DNA of 64,000 nucleotides, taken from contig CAXRGQ010000016.1 in assembly GCA_964230215.1 (NCBI GenBank), positions 372,001 through 436,000 on the forward strand, given 5' to 3'. The notes beneath the pieces are model-generated. The model was given only the letters and a program-made list of their open reading frames with translations, did no database searches and was not told the DNA's origin. Of this stretch, positions 34,141 through 43,648 are shown one piece after another (position 1 is the stretch's first letter; each line of letters begins with the position of its first letter). Source of the stretch: JAUILH01 sp964230215 (GTDB lineage Bacteria > Bacteroidota > Bacteroidia > Flavobacteriales_D > JAUILH01). A program made the translations under genes and the position numbers.

Positions 34141-36411
34141 ATGTCCTGTATGAAAGTAGTTTTAGTACTTATAGCGCTAATTGTCTGTGTGTCAAATTTT
34201 CACGCTCAAACCCTTATTATTAATGAAGTGTCTAATGGACCGTCAGGGAGTAAAGAGTATATCGAGTTAGTGGTGGTCGATACTGTCACGTATAATTGTG
34301 GTCTTACCACACCTCCATGCATAGATATTAGAAACTGGATAATCGATGACAATTCGGGTTACCACAGTATTGGTACCACCGGAACAGGTGTAGCGCCAGG
34401 ATGTAATCGTTTTTCTAACGACCCTTTATGGTCTTGTGTGCCACTGGGTACAATGATTTTAATTTACAACAATAGCGATCCTAACCCCAATCTTCCAGCA
34501 GATGATTTGAGTTTGAATGATGGTAATTGCCTTATTGTTGCGCCTATAAACAACACGAGTTTATTCGAATCAAACTCAACTACACCAGGAGACGTGGCTT
34601 GTAGCTATCCCGCAACTGGCTGGACAGCTGGTGGTAACTGGAACAACATAGGCATGGCCAACGGTGGCGATTGTGCCCGCATTGTCGATTTAGGTGGATG
34701 TGAAGTATTCTCATTGTGCTGGGGTAATAACGACCAAAACAATCTTATTTATTTCGCTGGTTCAGGTACAGATGACGTTTGGTTCTTTAATGATGGTGAC
34801 CCTGAGGTGCAATCAAATTGGACTGAGGGCTGTGCTAGTGTTGCAGATTGCGGGTCGGACCTACAAACACCAGGCGCACCAAACAATACAGCCAATTCTA
34901 ATTTTATAGCACTTTACAATAATAACTGTGCACCAATAGATCCTATCGTAGCAAGTGCAAATCCAAATAACGCATCATGCCCATGCGCGGGATTGGGAAT
35001 TGCAAGTGGTTCGGGTTCAATAGCGCCTTACACCTATGATTGGTTTGACCAAAGCTTTACTCCATTGGGAATTTCAAATGATACAGCCACTGCCCTATGC
35101 GATGGCGTGTATCATGTGATTGTGACCTCATTTATTGGCTGTGCAGATACCGCCACGATTACGATTGCTAATGGAAGCTCCTCTCCCAGTGCTGGAGATG
35201 GAACCTCAATAACGCTTTGCTCTACAGCTGGTGCGGTAGATTTGTTTGATTATCTCTTGGGCACGCCAGATAACGGTGGCACTTGGTCAGGTCCAACAAC
35301 AACTTCTAATGGAGACCAAGGAACGATTGTGGCGGCAGTAGCACAAGCAGGCACCTATATATATAGCGTTGGTGGTGCGGTGGGATGTCCTTTAGATACT
35401 GCACACATCAACCTAACAATTGATTCACCAGTAGAAGCAGGAAACGATATTTCAATTACCGTTTGTGATGTAGCGGGGAGTGTAAATCTGTTTGATGAGA
35501 TAACGGGTAATCCCGATAATAATGGAACATGGTCGGGGCCTTCTGCTTTGACCAATGGACATTTGGGAACATTTGACCCCTTAAGCAATGTAGCGGGCAT
35601 CTATGCCTATGTTGTTAATGGAGGGACATGTCCCAATGATACGAGTTTTATGGATGTTACCATCGCCACTACCGCTATAGCCTCTATTGCAGATTTCAAT
35701 CTACCTCTTTGTTATACAGAGCCATCTTTATTTATGACGGGCTCTCCCCTGGGTGGTCTGTGGTCAGCTTCTTGTGGTAATTGTATCGATAGTATTTCTG
35801 GCGAGTTTTATCCAGACTCTTCAGGAATTGGAACGCATCAAATATATTATACATTCTCTGGCGCATGCGGTGATAGTGACACAAGCGAATTAACCGTGGA
35901 AGGTGACCCAAGTATTTTGATTTATCCAAGTTACGTTGACAGATGTCCAAATGACACGGCTACCCTATGGATGACTGGAGATAATCCTGTATGGTTCAAT
36001 GGAAGCGCGGACACCTCAATTGTTTTAGCAGATTCAGGTTTCTTCTATGCGACAGGTAGCAATAGTTGCGGGGTGGATACTGCTTGGGCGCAGATCTTTT
36101 GGTTGGATGCCAGTATTTGTGGTGAGCCATTTTCATGGATGAAATTTCCAAATATCGTTACGATTAATGGAGACGGAATAAACGACATTTTTACTATTGA
36201 TGAGTATTGGAATATATCTGATTTACATGTTGAAATCTACAACAGATGGGGACAGCTACAATATGATTGGGATGGTATTCAAGGTGGTTGGAATGGTATC
36301 AACCCCAAAGGAAAAAAAGCAAATGATGGTACCTACTATTTTATCGCAACAGCTTTAGATTGGGAAGAAAAAATATACGTTGTAAAGGGCGCCTTTATGC
36401 TAATTCATTAG
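34141..36411 (+). CDS. Large secreted protein with lamin-tail-like start and T9SS type B (gliding motility-associated) C-terminus
   Basis: The 756-residue product (an ATG at 34150 is an equal start) has a signal peptide ending SNFHAQ, then a lamin-tail-like domain (TLIINEVSNGPSGSKEYIEL, residues 24-260), SprB-like or Ig-like repeats (two copies of a GTWSGP unit near 355-500), and a C-terminal CHU_C domain: MKFPNIVTINGDGINDIFTI, EIYNRWGQLQYDWDG and a final KGAFMLIH. This C-terminus directs T9SS export and type B surface sorting. Role: cell-surface protein, possibly adhesive. Cysteine-rich in the first third. Confidence 0.87.
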   Translation: MSCMKVVLVLIALIVCVSNFHAQTLIINEVSNGPSGSKEYIELVVVDTVTYNCGLTTPPCIDIRNWIIDDNSGYHSIGTTGTGVAPGCNRFSNDPLWSCVPLGTMILIYNNSDPNPNLPADDLSLNDGNCLIVAPINNTSLFESNSTTPGDVACSYPATGWTAGGNWNNIGMANGGDCARIVDLGGCEVFSLCWGNNDQNNLIYFAGSGTDDVWFFNDGDPEVQSNWTEGCASVADCGSDLQTPGAPNNTANSNFIALYNNNCAPIDPIVASANPNNASCPCAGLGIASGSGSIAPYTYDWFDQSFTPLGISNDTATALCDGVYHVIVTSFIGCADTATITIANGSSSPSAGDGTSITLCSTAGAVDLFDYLLGTPDNGGTWSGPTTTSNGDQGTIVAAVAQAGTYIYSVGGAVGCPLDTAHINLTIDSPVEAGNDISITVCDVAGSVNLFDEITGNPDNNGTWSGPSALTNGHLGTFDPLSNVAGIYAYVVNGGTCPNDTSFMDVTIATTAIASIADFNLPLCYTEPSLFMTGSPLGGLWSASCGNCIDSISGEFYPDSSGIGTHQIYYTFSGACGDSDTSELTVEGDPSILIYPSYVDRCPNDTATLWMTGDNPVWFNGSADTSIVLADSGFFYATGSNSCGVDTAWAQIFWLDASICGEPFSWMKFPNIVTINGDGINDIFTIDEYWNISDLHVEIYNRWGQLQYDWDGIQGGWNGINPKGKKANDGTYYFIATALDWEEKIYVVKGAFMLIH

Positions 36412-37058
36412 ATATCCTGAGAGAACTGATTTGTTTTCTCATAAGATTGTATCGTTCCGTCGTTACTGTAAACAATCGTTAAGTGGTAGAAAGAATTGAT
36501 GGGTTGCATACCTGATGGTTCTTTTATCCAACAAGTTACAGTTACTTCACCATCTTCCATTGAGAAACTTGGGTCTGCATACACATATTCTTCTGATTCA
36601 AACGCGTCTGCTTCACCTGACAAAACTGACTCCCACACGTGCAATACATCTGTCGTATAACTAACTGCTAATTGTCCCCTGTTTTTTCTATCAGACCATC
36701 CATTGTCGTTCAATACTTTTGAAGTCACTGCATCTGTGTTGCTCAATTTCCCTTTATAAATAACATCATTCCCAGCACAACCTCTATCGTGGGCGAAACT
36801 TCCAACAACAATTAATTCATCAAATGCACTGGGGCGTTCGATACAAATATCATCTTTCTCTAATTGATCCGCTTTCCACTCGATTTTCATCATCTCGACT
36901 ATGTCATCGTCCTTACTTAAGTCATAGCTAACTTCAGGTGTTTGTGTGTCTTCCTGTGTATCTTTGTTTTCTTTATCGCTGTCCTTAGATTCGGATTCAT
37001 CACATGACGTAGAAACCAATAAAAGAGTAAGGCTGAGTGTGTGCAGTAGTGTTTTCAT
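36408..37058 (-). CDS. Lipoprotein of unknown function
   Basis: ATG at 37058 gives a 216-residue lipoprotein (LLLVSTSC) with an acidic linker rich in Asp, Glu and Lys and a C-terminal domain with the phrases ELIVVGSFAHDRGCAGND and VTCWIKEPSGMQPINSFYHL. A longer start at 37076 would add six residues in front of the signal. No family recognised. It overlaps the convergent T9SS gene by four bases. Confidence 0.7.
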   Translation of the reverse strand: MKTLLHTLSLTLLLVSTSCDESESKDSDKENKDTQEDTQTPEVSYDLSKDDDIVEMMKIEWKADQLEKDDICIERPSAFDELIVVGSFAHDRGCAGNDVIYKGKLSNTDAVTSKVLNDNGWSDRKNRGQLAVSYTTDVLHVWESVLSGEADAFESEEYVYADPSFSMEDGEVTVTCWIKEPSGMQPINSFYHLTIVYSNDGTIQSYEKTNQFSQDI

Positions 37059-37155
37059 GGCCGTAAATTTAATCATCCTAAGCTAAATTGTAAAATAGAA
37101 TCGATATTTCTACATTAAGGTATCTAGAACAAATTGATTTTCTTTAATTTGCTAT

Positions 37156-39504
37156 ATGTTTAAGAATTTGCGAATTGGCACACGCCTAACCATTTGGTTT
37201 TTTGTTATCGCGTTTTTATCTGTTGCTATCATAGGTTACATGGCCTTTGACAAAGGGAAAAGTTCTTTGGAAAGAGAATCCTTTGACAGACTAACAGCAG
37301 TGAGAGAAATGAAAGCGACACAGATTGAGGATTACTTTCAACAGATTCATGATCAGGTGCAAACATTTTCTCACAATCCAGTTATTGCAGATGCCATGCT
37401 TGCCTTCGACACCAGTTTTCATAAATTGGGGAAGGATCTAAAAATCACAGATGCAAGCTACAACTCAATGGTCAAGAAAAACGTGGAGTATTTTGAGACA
37501 GAGTATTTGCCGCGTTTAAATAAGAATGTTGATGAAGCTGTATCAGTTGAGAGCGAGTTAAGCAAATTAGACAACGTTAACATCCTTCAGTACTTATATA
37601 TTTCGAGCAATGAGCATCCTGTGGGATCAAAACACAATTTAACACGTGCGAGTGACTCAAGTACCTATACAGAAACTCACAGCAAGTATCACCCATATAT
37701 CCGCGAATATCTTGACAAGTTTGGATATTACGATATTTTCCTGGTTGATGATAAAACTGGACATATTGTCTATAGTGTCTTTAAGGAAGTTGATTTTGCC
37801 ACAAGTCTATTAAGCGGTCCGTTTAAAAACTCTAACATTGCAAAAGTTTTTAGAACGGCGCAAAAATCTAAGGACAGCACTTTTGTGTGTATCGAAGACT
37901 ATGAGCCCTATCACCCATCTTACAACGCGCATGCAGCATTTATTGCATCACCCGTATATAAGAACAACGAGCGTCTTGGTGTTGTCATCTTCCAGCTACC
38001 AATTGACCGAATAAATGACGTAATGACCAATAAAGAACGATGGTCTGAAGTTGGTTTAGGTGAAAGTGGCGAAACGTACATTGTTGGTGCTGATTACACC
38101 TTACGAAACCAATCAAGATTCTTAATTGAGGATGAAGAGAACTACTTTAAGATGATTGAAGACTTGGGCACGGATAAAGCTGTCATTAACAAGATTAAAA
38201 GCTTTGGAAGCAGTATTGGATTGCAAGAGGTCAAAACCAGAGGTACAGAAGCAGCATTAAAGGGAAAAACAAATACGGAGATTTTTAAAGACTATCGCGG
38301 AGTACCCGTTCTAAGCGCCTACCGACCATTAGAAATTGAAGGTTTAGACTGGGTGATAATGAGTGAAATTGATGAGGCAGAAGCTTTCTCTGGAATTAAT
38401 GAGCTAAGAAACCTACTATTGTTTGTTGTTGGTGGCTTAATAGTTTTGATTATAGTGACTTCTTATTTAGTCTCACGAAGAATTACTAAACCACTTAAGC
38501 ATCTTACAGGGGGTGCCAAACAATTGGCAAAGGGTAATTTGGATGCACGTATTGATATAAATAGCAAAGACGAGATTGGTATTCTGGCCTTATCATTTAA
38601 AAAGATGCAGATATCCATCAAGAACCTCATTGGTGAGCTAAAAGACATCAATCAAAACCTTGAGAATAAAGTGGCGGAGCGCACCATGGAGCTTTCCCGA
38701 CAAAAAGCCATGATTGAGGAGAAAAACCAAGAAATTGTAGACTCCATCAATTATGCACAGCGTTTACAGAATGCCATTTTACCGACCATTGCAAAGATTC
38801 GCTCTCACCTTAGCAACAGTTTCATCCTATTTAAACCTAAAGACATTGTATCTGGTGACTTTTATTGGATGGATATAGAAGAGGCCGATGGCAAAATGCT
38901 AATCGCAGCAGTTGATTGTACAGGTCATGGAGTGCCTGGGGCGATGGTAAGCGTAGTTGGTTCGAATAGTTTAACAAGATGTGTTAAAGAGTTTGGATTA
39001 AGGGAGCCAGCAAAGATCTTGGATAAAATGGTTCAGCTAGTGGTTGAGACTTTTGAGGCCAGTGCGGGCCATGGCGGTCATGAAGATGAAGTAAAGGACG
39101 GAATGGACATTGCACTTTGTTCAATCGACTTAAAAACCAATGAAATTGAATATGCAGGTGCAAATAATCCATTATGGATCTTACGCCATGATGAGGATGA
39201 TATTCAGGAAATAAAAGCCAACAAACAGCCTATCGGTAAGTTTGAATATATGAAGCCATTTACCGGGCACAAGATTAAGCTGAATGCGGGCGACTGTATC
39301 TATATGTTCAGTGATGGGTATGCAGATCAATTTGGAGGACCAAGAGGCAAAAAATTGAAGAGTAAGACATTCAAAGATCTGATTGTTAGTATGCGCGATA
39401 AATCGATGGAAGAGCAGTGTGCCGTTCTAAATTCTGAGTTTGAAAAATGGCGTGGCGACATTGAGCAAATAGATGATGTCTGCGTAATCGGAATCCGAAT
39501 TTAA
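37156..39504 (+). CDS. Membrane sensor with HAMP domain and SpoIIE-type phosphatase
   Basis: The 782-residue product has a membrane segment at about 9-30, a large extracytoplasmic Cache-like sensor domain (30-415), a second membrane segment (about 418-437), a HAMP domain (RRITKPLKHLTGGAKQLAKG), a short coiled coil, and a C-terminal PP2C/SpoIIE phosphatase with GDFYWMD, AAVDCTGHGVPGA and MFSDGYADQFGG supplying the metal-binding aspartates. It should dephosphorylate a Ser/Thr-phosphorylated partner, such as an anti-sigma antagonist, in response to an external signal; no partner gene is nearby. It overlaps truC by one base (TAATG). Confidence 0.9.
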   Translation: MFKNLRIGTRLTIWFFVIAFLSVAIIGYMAFDKGKSSLERESFDRLTAVREMKATQIEDYFQQIHDQVQTFSHNPVIADAMLAFDTSFHKLGKDLKITDASYNSMVKKNVEYFETEYLPRLNKNVDEAVSVESELSKLDNVNILQYLYISSNEHPVGSKHNLTRASDSSTYTETHSKYHPYIREYLDKFGYYDIFLVDDKTGHIVYSVFKEVDFATSLLSGPFKNSNIAKVFRTAQKSKDSTFVCIEDYEPYHPSYNAHAAFIASPVYKNNERLGVVIFQLPIDRINDVMTNKERWSEVGLGESGETYIVGADYTLRNQSRFLIEDEENYFKMIEDLGTDKAVINKIKSFGSSIGLQEVKTRGTEAALKGKTNTEIFKDYRGVPVLSAYRPLEIEGLDWVIMSEIDEAEAFSGINELRNLLLFVVGGLIVLIIVTSYLVSRRITKPLKHLTGGAKQLAKGNLDARIDINSKDEIGILALSFKKMQISIKNLIGELKDINQNLENKVAERTMELSRQKAMIEEKNQEIVDSINYAQRLQNAILPTIAKIRSHLSNSFILFKPKDIVSGDFYWMDIEEADGKMLIAAVDCTGHGVPGAMVSVVGSNSLTRCVKEFGLREPAKILDKMVQLVVETFEASAGHGGHEDEVKDGMDIALCSIDLKTNEIEYAGANNPLWILRHDEDDIQEIKANKQPIGKFEYMKPFTGHKIKLNAGDCIYMFSDGYADQFGGPRGKKLKSKTFKDLIVSMRDKSMEEQCAVLNSEFEKWRGDIEQIDDVCVIGIRI

Positions 39505-40187
39505 TGTTGGAGATTCTTTTTGAAGACAATTATTTCGTAGCCATCAACAAGCCACATGGCCTAGCCGTACACAAATCAAAGCTAATACGTAATACAAGAG
39601 AATTCGCCGTTACTCAAATTCGAGAGCAAACAGGCCGAAAGCTAGACCCTGTGCATAGGTTGGATAGAAAAACCTCAGGTGTGCTACTGTTTAGTGACAA
39701 TTTAGAGGCCATACAAAACATTCAGCTTGACTTTGTTCATCACCGCATTCAAAAAACATATTACGCTATTGTGAGAGGTTATGCACCCGAACAAATCACG
39801 ATAGATCATCCAATAAAATCAGATGATGGCAGCGAAAAAGCAGCTATCACTGAGCTAGAAAGAATTAGCACCACAGAGCTAGACATTCCTTTTGGAAATC
39901 ATTCAAGCTCCAGATACTCCCTCGTAAAACTCATGCCCAAAACAGGTCGTATGCATCAATTAAGAAAGCATATGCAGCACCTAAGACATCCTATTATTGG
40001 TGATAGACCACATGGCTGCAACAAACAAAACAAACTGTTTCGGGAACGCTGGAGTATGACTACAATGCTGCTACATGCGCAAATATTAGAATTTGTGCAT
40101 CCGATAGATAATACTCATCGACTTATAAAAGCTCCTTTCAGTGATGAATTTGAAAGAATGAAACTCACGCTTAATTTGTCAAAATAA
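39504..40187 (+). CDS. truC: tRNA pseudouridine(65) synthase TruC
   Basis: The 227-residue product is a RluA-family pseudouridine synthase. The start MLEILFEDNYFVAINKP, the catalytic aspartate in HRLDRKTSGVLL, IVRGYAPE, and LMPKTGRMHQLRKHMQHLRHPIIGD match E. coli TruC along the whole length. It has no S4 domain. It is coupled to the phosphatase gene by a TAATG overlap, with no obvious functional link. Confidence 0.87.
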   Translation: MLEILFEDNYFVAINKPHGLAVHKSKLIRNTREFAVTQIREQTGRKLDPVHRLDRKTSGVLLFSDNLEAIQNIQLDFVHHRIQKTYYAIVRGYAPEQITIDHPIKSDDGSEKAAITELERISTTELDIPFGNHSSSRYSLVKLMPKTGRMHQLRKHMQHLRHPIIGDRPHGCNKQNKLFRERWSMTTMLLHAQILEFVHPIDNTHRLIKAPFSDEFERMKLTLNLSK

Positions 40188-40219
40188 GTCAGTATATTTA
40201 AATAAATATCTGCCAGAAT

Positions 40220-40798
40220 ATGAATAAACATCTTATTGTATTGTTAATCAGTCTAATTACACTAGCTTGTAGCGATGACAAAAATAATAACAAAGGGGAG
40301 GACGAGAACAATTCATCTTCACAAAAAGAGCAAATTGCCAATGCCGAGCTAACATTAGAAAATAAAATTAAAAACTGTAAATCTATCAATCTTAAATCAG
40401 AGAAGATGGTAGCAATGAAATACACTAAATTGGAATCGGGCGAATACGATTTAGAGAACCCTTACTGGGAGGATAAGTCTGGTCCATTAGACGGAGAAAT
40501 AAATTTAACCAAGATGAAAGTTTGGCGGAATGAATTTGCGCATGTTAATGTCGAACCAAACCCTAACTATCTAGATACATTGGTTGACCTTCCAGACTAT
40601 ATCTCAAATATAATTTCAGGAGAAAATAGAGTTGTAATTCAAGGAAGGTCTCAGGATTCAGGAGTTAATATTGATGATGTGGATGTTGTTGTGACACATG
40701 CTGATGGCAGCTACCAATTTGTATCAATTATCTATGGATTGAGTGGACCAAGGTATCTAATCAGCGGTAAATCGTCTTTTTTAGGATTAGCCGAATAA
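40220..40798 (+). CDS. Lipoprotein of unknown function
   Basis: The 192-residue product has a short lipoprotein signal (LLISLITLAC, cysteine 17), a polar Asn/Asp/Lys/Ser linker, and a domain with EYDLENPYWEDKSGPLDGEI and GENRVVIQGRSQDSGV. No family recognised. It is followed after 68 bases by the kinase-like gene, with no visible shared signal. Confidence 0.68.
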   Translation: MNKHLIVLLISLITLACSDDKNNNKGEDENNSSSQKEQIANAELTLENKIKNCKSINLKSEKMVAMKYTKLESGEYDLENPYWEDKSGPLDGEINLTKMKVWRNEFAHVNVEPNPNYLDTLVDLPDYISNIISGENRVVIQGRSQDSGVNIDDVDVVVTHADGSYQFVSIIYGLSGPRYLISGKSSFLGLAE

Positions 40799-40866
40799 GC
40801 TAATAATACTTCTATACACTCATGATTGCTATCTTATTTAGATTTATTTTAGTATACTAAAGGACT

Positions 40867-41898
40867 ATGGATTTCAACCACATTCACTACAAAAAACCTT
40901 TCTACAAAATAAAAACACCGCTAAGGGAACACCTTAGAAACTTCTCGAGAACTACCCCTCTGCCAATCTCATATAGTGACTTATTGCGCTATACAGACTT
41001 AATTCCACTTACAGATCATCATGGAAATGATACGCTTTGGTATAGCGCTATGTATGACTCGCAGGAACTTAGTCTATTCCAACGTGAACTAATTAGAATC
41101 TACCAGACACTTATATCGGACGGTGATGAAATTCCCTACCTAAAAGTTGGCAGTATAGATTTTTGCTCATTCGGAAACTCAAAGCCTTTCCGCATCAAGA
41201 TTATCAATGAGGTAAACGACAATCATGACTATTTCTATATTAAACAGGCTGATGCTTCTCGGATTTACGGCTTGGAGTTAGAAGAAATATTCTCGCCTGA
41301 CAAGGTGTATTATCTCGTGAACAACTCCACCCTAATTGAAGATCATATCGTAGGTATACCGTGCGATGAGTTCATTAAAAAACATAAAAATCAGAAAATT
41401 GAGAACCGTTTGAGATTTGCCAAGGAGTTTGTAAAGTTTAACGAACGGTGTTTCGCTCGATTACTGGGTGATATGCGAGCCTACAACTTTGTAGTAGAAA
41501 TCACTCAAGATTTTGATAATGTTCAATACAGGCTGCGCGCAATGGACTTTGATCAACAGTGTTATGAGGGTAGAAAAAACATGTATCTCCCACAGTATTA
41601 CAAAGACAATATTGCACTGGTTGAATTAGCACAGGAACTTTTAAGCCCAGCGATTGCCGAAGATTACATGAGACAGGAACGCGTTGCTATGAAAAAACGT
41701 TATCTAGCAGCTAAACAGCGAACAAAAAGTATATTGAGGCGGATGCGAAGAGATAATATTTCGCCGCTAGAAAAAGTGCAAAGTTTAGGTAAAGACTTAG
41801 CGCATTATTACAAGAATGACGAATTCTTACATATGACCAATATGGGAGACATTCTTACACGTCATCTAGAGCTTAAACTAGATATAAAAATCTTCTAG
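40867..41898 (+). CDS. Unassigned protein with kinase-like motifs
   Basis: The 343-residue product has no signal peptide. I see a pattern like the protein-kinase-like fold: DYFYIKQADASRIYGLELEE (lysine 126 as the strand-3 lysine, a glutamate in the following helix), then a loop LLGDMRAYNFVVEI (aspartate 202 and asparagine 207, as HxDxxxxN), then RAMDFDQQ (aspartate 227 as DFG/DFD). Spacing suits a small lipid-, sugar- or protein-kinase. The C-terminal ~90 residues are basic and helical. The family is unknown to me and the assignment is inference. It overlaps the convergent GNAT gene by 21 bases. Confidence 0.7.
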   Translation: MDFNHIHYKKPFYKIKTPLREHLRNFSRTTPLPISYSDLLRYTDLIPLTDHHGNDTLWYSAMYDSQELSLFQRELIRIYQTLISDGDEIPYLKVGSIDFCSFGNSKPFRIKIINEVNDNHDYFYIKQADASRIYGLELEEIFSPDKVYYLVNNSTLIEDHIVGIPCDEFIKKHKNQKIENRLRFAKEFVKFNERCFARLLGDMRAYNFVVEITQDFDNVQYRLRAMDFDQQCYEGRKNMYLPQYYKDNIALVELAQELLSPAIAEDYMRQERVAMKKRYLAAKQRTKSILRRMRRDNISPLEKVQSLGKDLAHYYKNDEFLHMTNMGDILTRHLELKLDIKIF

Positions 41899-42432
41899 AA
41901 ACGACTTGTTATAATTTTGCCTATCCAGCGTGTAGTACTTTGCAGGATGTGCATCACATTCGGCCATCTTATCAAAGGTAAAACCTAGCTTTTCAAACAC
42001 TTTCCATGAGGCAATATTGTCTGGCATAGCCCTTCCTGTAATAGTATTGTAATCAGTATTCTCGAAGGTCCATACACAACATGCAGCCGCACATTCAGTC
42101 GCAAAACCCTGCCCCCAATACACCTTCGCGAATCGGTAACCTAAATCTAGAAAACCATCATCTTCATGCCATTTCACACCACACCAACCAACCGGCGTGC
42201 CATCGTGAAGCTCAACTAACCACCTACCAAAGCCATAAGTTTGGTAATGATCATATTTCTCAGCGAATTCGCCAGCATCCTCAACACTCATAAAAGGCTC
42301 TTGTACTACATATTTCATCACCTCCGGATCAGAATTGAGTGCAAACAAAAAGGAAGCGTCTTGACGCTTCCATTCTCTTAATTTAAAACGTTTTGTTGTT
42401 AGCAGATATTTATGCTGCTTTAACATATTCAT
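41878..42432 (-). CDS. GNAT family N-acetyltransferase (RimJ/RimL-like)
   Basis: The 184-residue product matches the RimL-like group (Acetyltransf_3): TKRFKLREWKRQDASFLFAL at the start, LGYRFAKVYWGQGFATECAA containing the acetyl-CoA loop, and MPDNIASWKVFEKLGFTFDK. These enzymes acetylate N-termini or small amines. The start lies 23 bases inside the desaturase gene's end, so they are probably co-transcribed. Confidence 0.88.
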   Translation of the reverse strand: MNMLKQHKYLLTTKRFKLREWKRQDASFLFALNSDPEVMKYVVQEPFMSVEDAGEFAEKYDHYQTYGFGRWLVELHDGTPVGWCGVKWHEDDGFLDLGYRFAKVYWGQGFATECAAACCVWTFENTDYNTITGRAMPDNIASWKVFEKLGFTFDKMAECDAHPAKYYTLDRQNYNKSFLEDFYI

Positions 42433-43522
42433 CTTGTGTTCCTAATTGCTTAAGCATCTTAGTATGCTCAATTATGGCTTTTCTGAATGTAGGGAATGAG
42501 TGGTAAGGTATTCCGTACTCCTCAGCCGTCGCCTTTACAATCTTAGCCAACTTTGGATAATGAACATGACAAATATTCGGGAATAAATGATGCTCCACCT
42601 GATAATTCAGGCCACCCACATACCAGCTAAACAACTTAGCTTTTGGTGCAAAATTAGCCGTAGTCTCCAACTGATGCTTCATAAACATGTTGTCTATATT
42701 ATTCCCTGGCTCCTCTGGTAATGGGAAGTCAGTATGCGGTACAACGTGTGCTGGTTGGAAAATCATTGCTAGAATAATTCCTGAAATAAAGTGACAAATA
42801 AATACACCTAATGGGAACACCCAAAACGGCTCATCCAACACAATAATTGGAAGCGCAATTATGTAGGCGTAATAGAATATCTTCCAGGCAATTAAAGTGG
42901 CTAATAAGCCGCCGTACGAATATTTCGTTTTATCAATAAGGTCTTTTTTCTTGTAACGCTTAAGTTGATTAAAGTCCTTTACTGTGATCCAAAGAAATGT
43001 CATCAAACCGTAGAAGAACCATGCATAGTAATGCTGATACTTGTGATGTTTTAACCTCTTTGCGTGTGGTGAGAATCTCAGAATATTGCCTGGAGCAATG
43101 TCTTCATCATAGCCTTCTACATTAGTAAAGGTATGGTGCAACACATTATGCTGAACTTTCCAATTGTAGGCAAATCCACCCACAACATTCAGAATTCTAC
43201 CAATTGTGTCGTTTACTTTTTCATGTTTAGAATAGGCGCCGTGATTAGCATCATGCATTATTGATAATCCAATTCCCGCTAGCCCAAGGCCCATAATAGC
43301 GTACATTCCCAAAATTCCTCCTACTCCACTAACTACTTCAGTCATCACTAGAATAAATGGAACAAAGTAGAGCGCAATCATAAATATTGTTTTAAATACC
43401 ATGGTTGCGTTGGCATGCTTGGAGATATTATTCTCCTTAAAATAATCCATTACACGCGTACGAAGAACTTTTGAGAAGTCATCTTTATTGTCACGCGCAA
43501 ATCTTACTGCTTTAATACTCAT
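42410..43522 (-). CDS. Membrane fatty-acid (acyl-lipid) desaturase
   Basis: ATG at 43522 gives 370 residues with the three histidine boxes of membrane desaturases: HDANHG (90-95), HNVLHH (125-130) and QVEHH (308-312), and four or more membrane segments. The QxxHH third box is typical of front-end (delta-5/6) desaturases, as in the linoleoyl-CoA desaturase-like proteins of Bacteroidota. No cytochrome b5 domain is fused. It introduces double bonds into membrane acyl chains, probably for cold adaptation. Its -7 box is six bases from the ATG. Confidence 0.9.
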   Translation of the reverse strand: MSIKAVRFARDNKDDFSKVLRTRVMDYFKENNISKHANATMVFKTIFMIALYFVPFILVMTEVVSGVGGILGMYAIMGLGLAGIGLSIMHDANHGAYSKHEKVNDTIGRILNVVGGFAYNWKVQHNVLHHTFTNVEGYDEDIAPGNILRFSPHAKRLKHHKYQHYYAWFFYGLMTFLWITVKDFNQLKRYKKKDLIDKTKYSYGGLLATLIAWKIFYYAYIIALPIIVLDEPFWVFPLGVFICHFISGIILAMIFQPAHVVPHTDFPLPEEPGNNIDNMFMKHQLETTANFAPKAKLFSWYVGGLNYQVEHHLFPNICHVHYPKLAKIVKATAEEYGIPYHSFPTFRKAIIEHTKMLKQLGTQDEYVKAA

Positions 43523-43528
43523 AGAATA

Positions 43529-43536
43529 CAAAGGTA
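43529..43536 (-). promoter_or_regulatory. Putative -7 box of the desaturase gene
   Basis: Minus-strand TACCTTTG (exact TAnnTTTG) lies six bases before the ATG. Confidence 0.5.
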
Positions 43537-43559
43537 ATTATTAATGATTTTTTTATATC

Positions 43560-43571
43560 TGACGTTCGTCA
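43560..43571. promoter_or_regulatory. Inverted repeat upstream of the desaturase promoter
   Basis: TGACG-TT-CGTCA, a perfect 5-2-5 palindrome, lies 23 bases upstream of the -7 box, at the usual place of the -33 region. Confidence 0.35.
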
Positions 43572-43648
43572 TATTTTATCAACTATAATCGACGGATAAC
43601 CAACTAAAGCCTCTAAAAACATTAGAATGACAGTACTAAACCAAAAAA

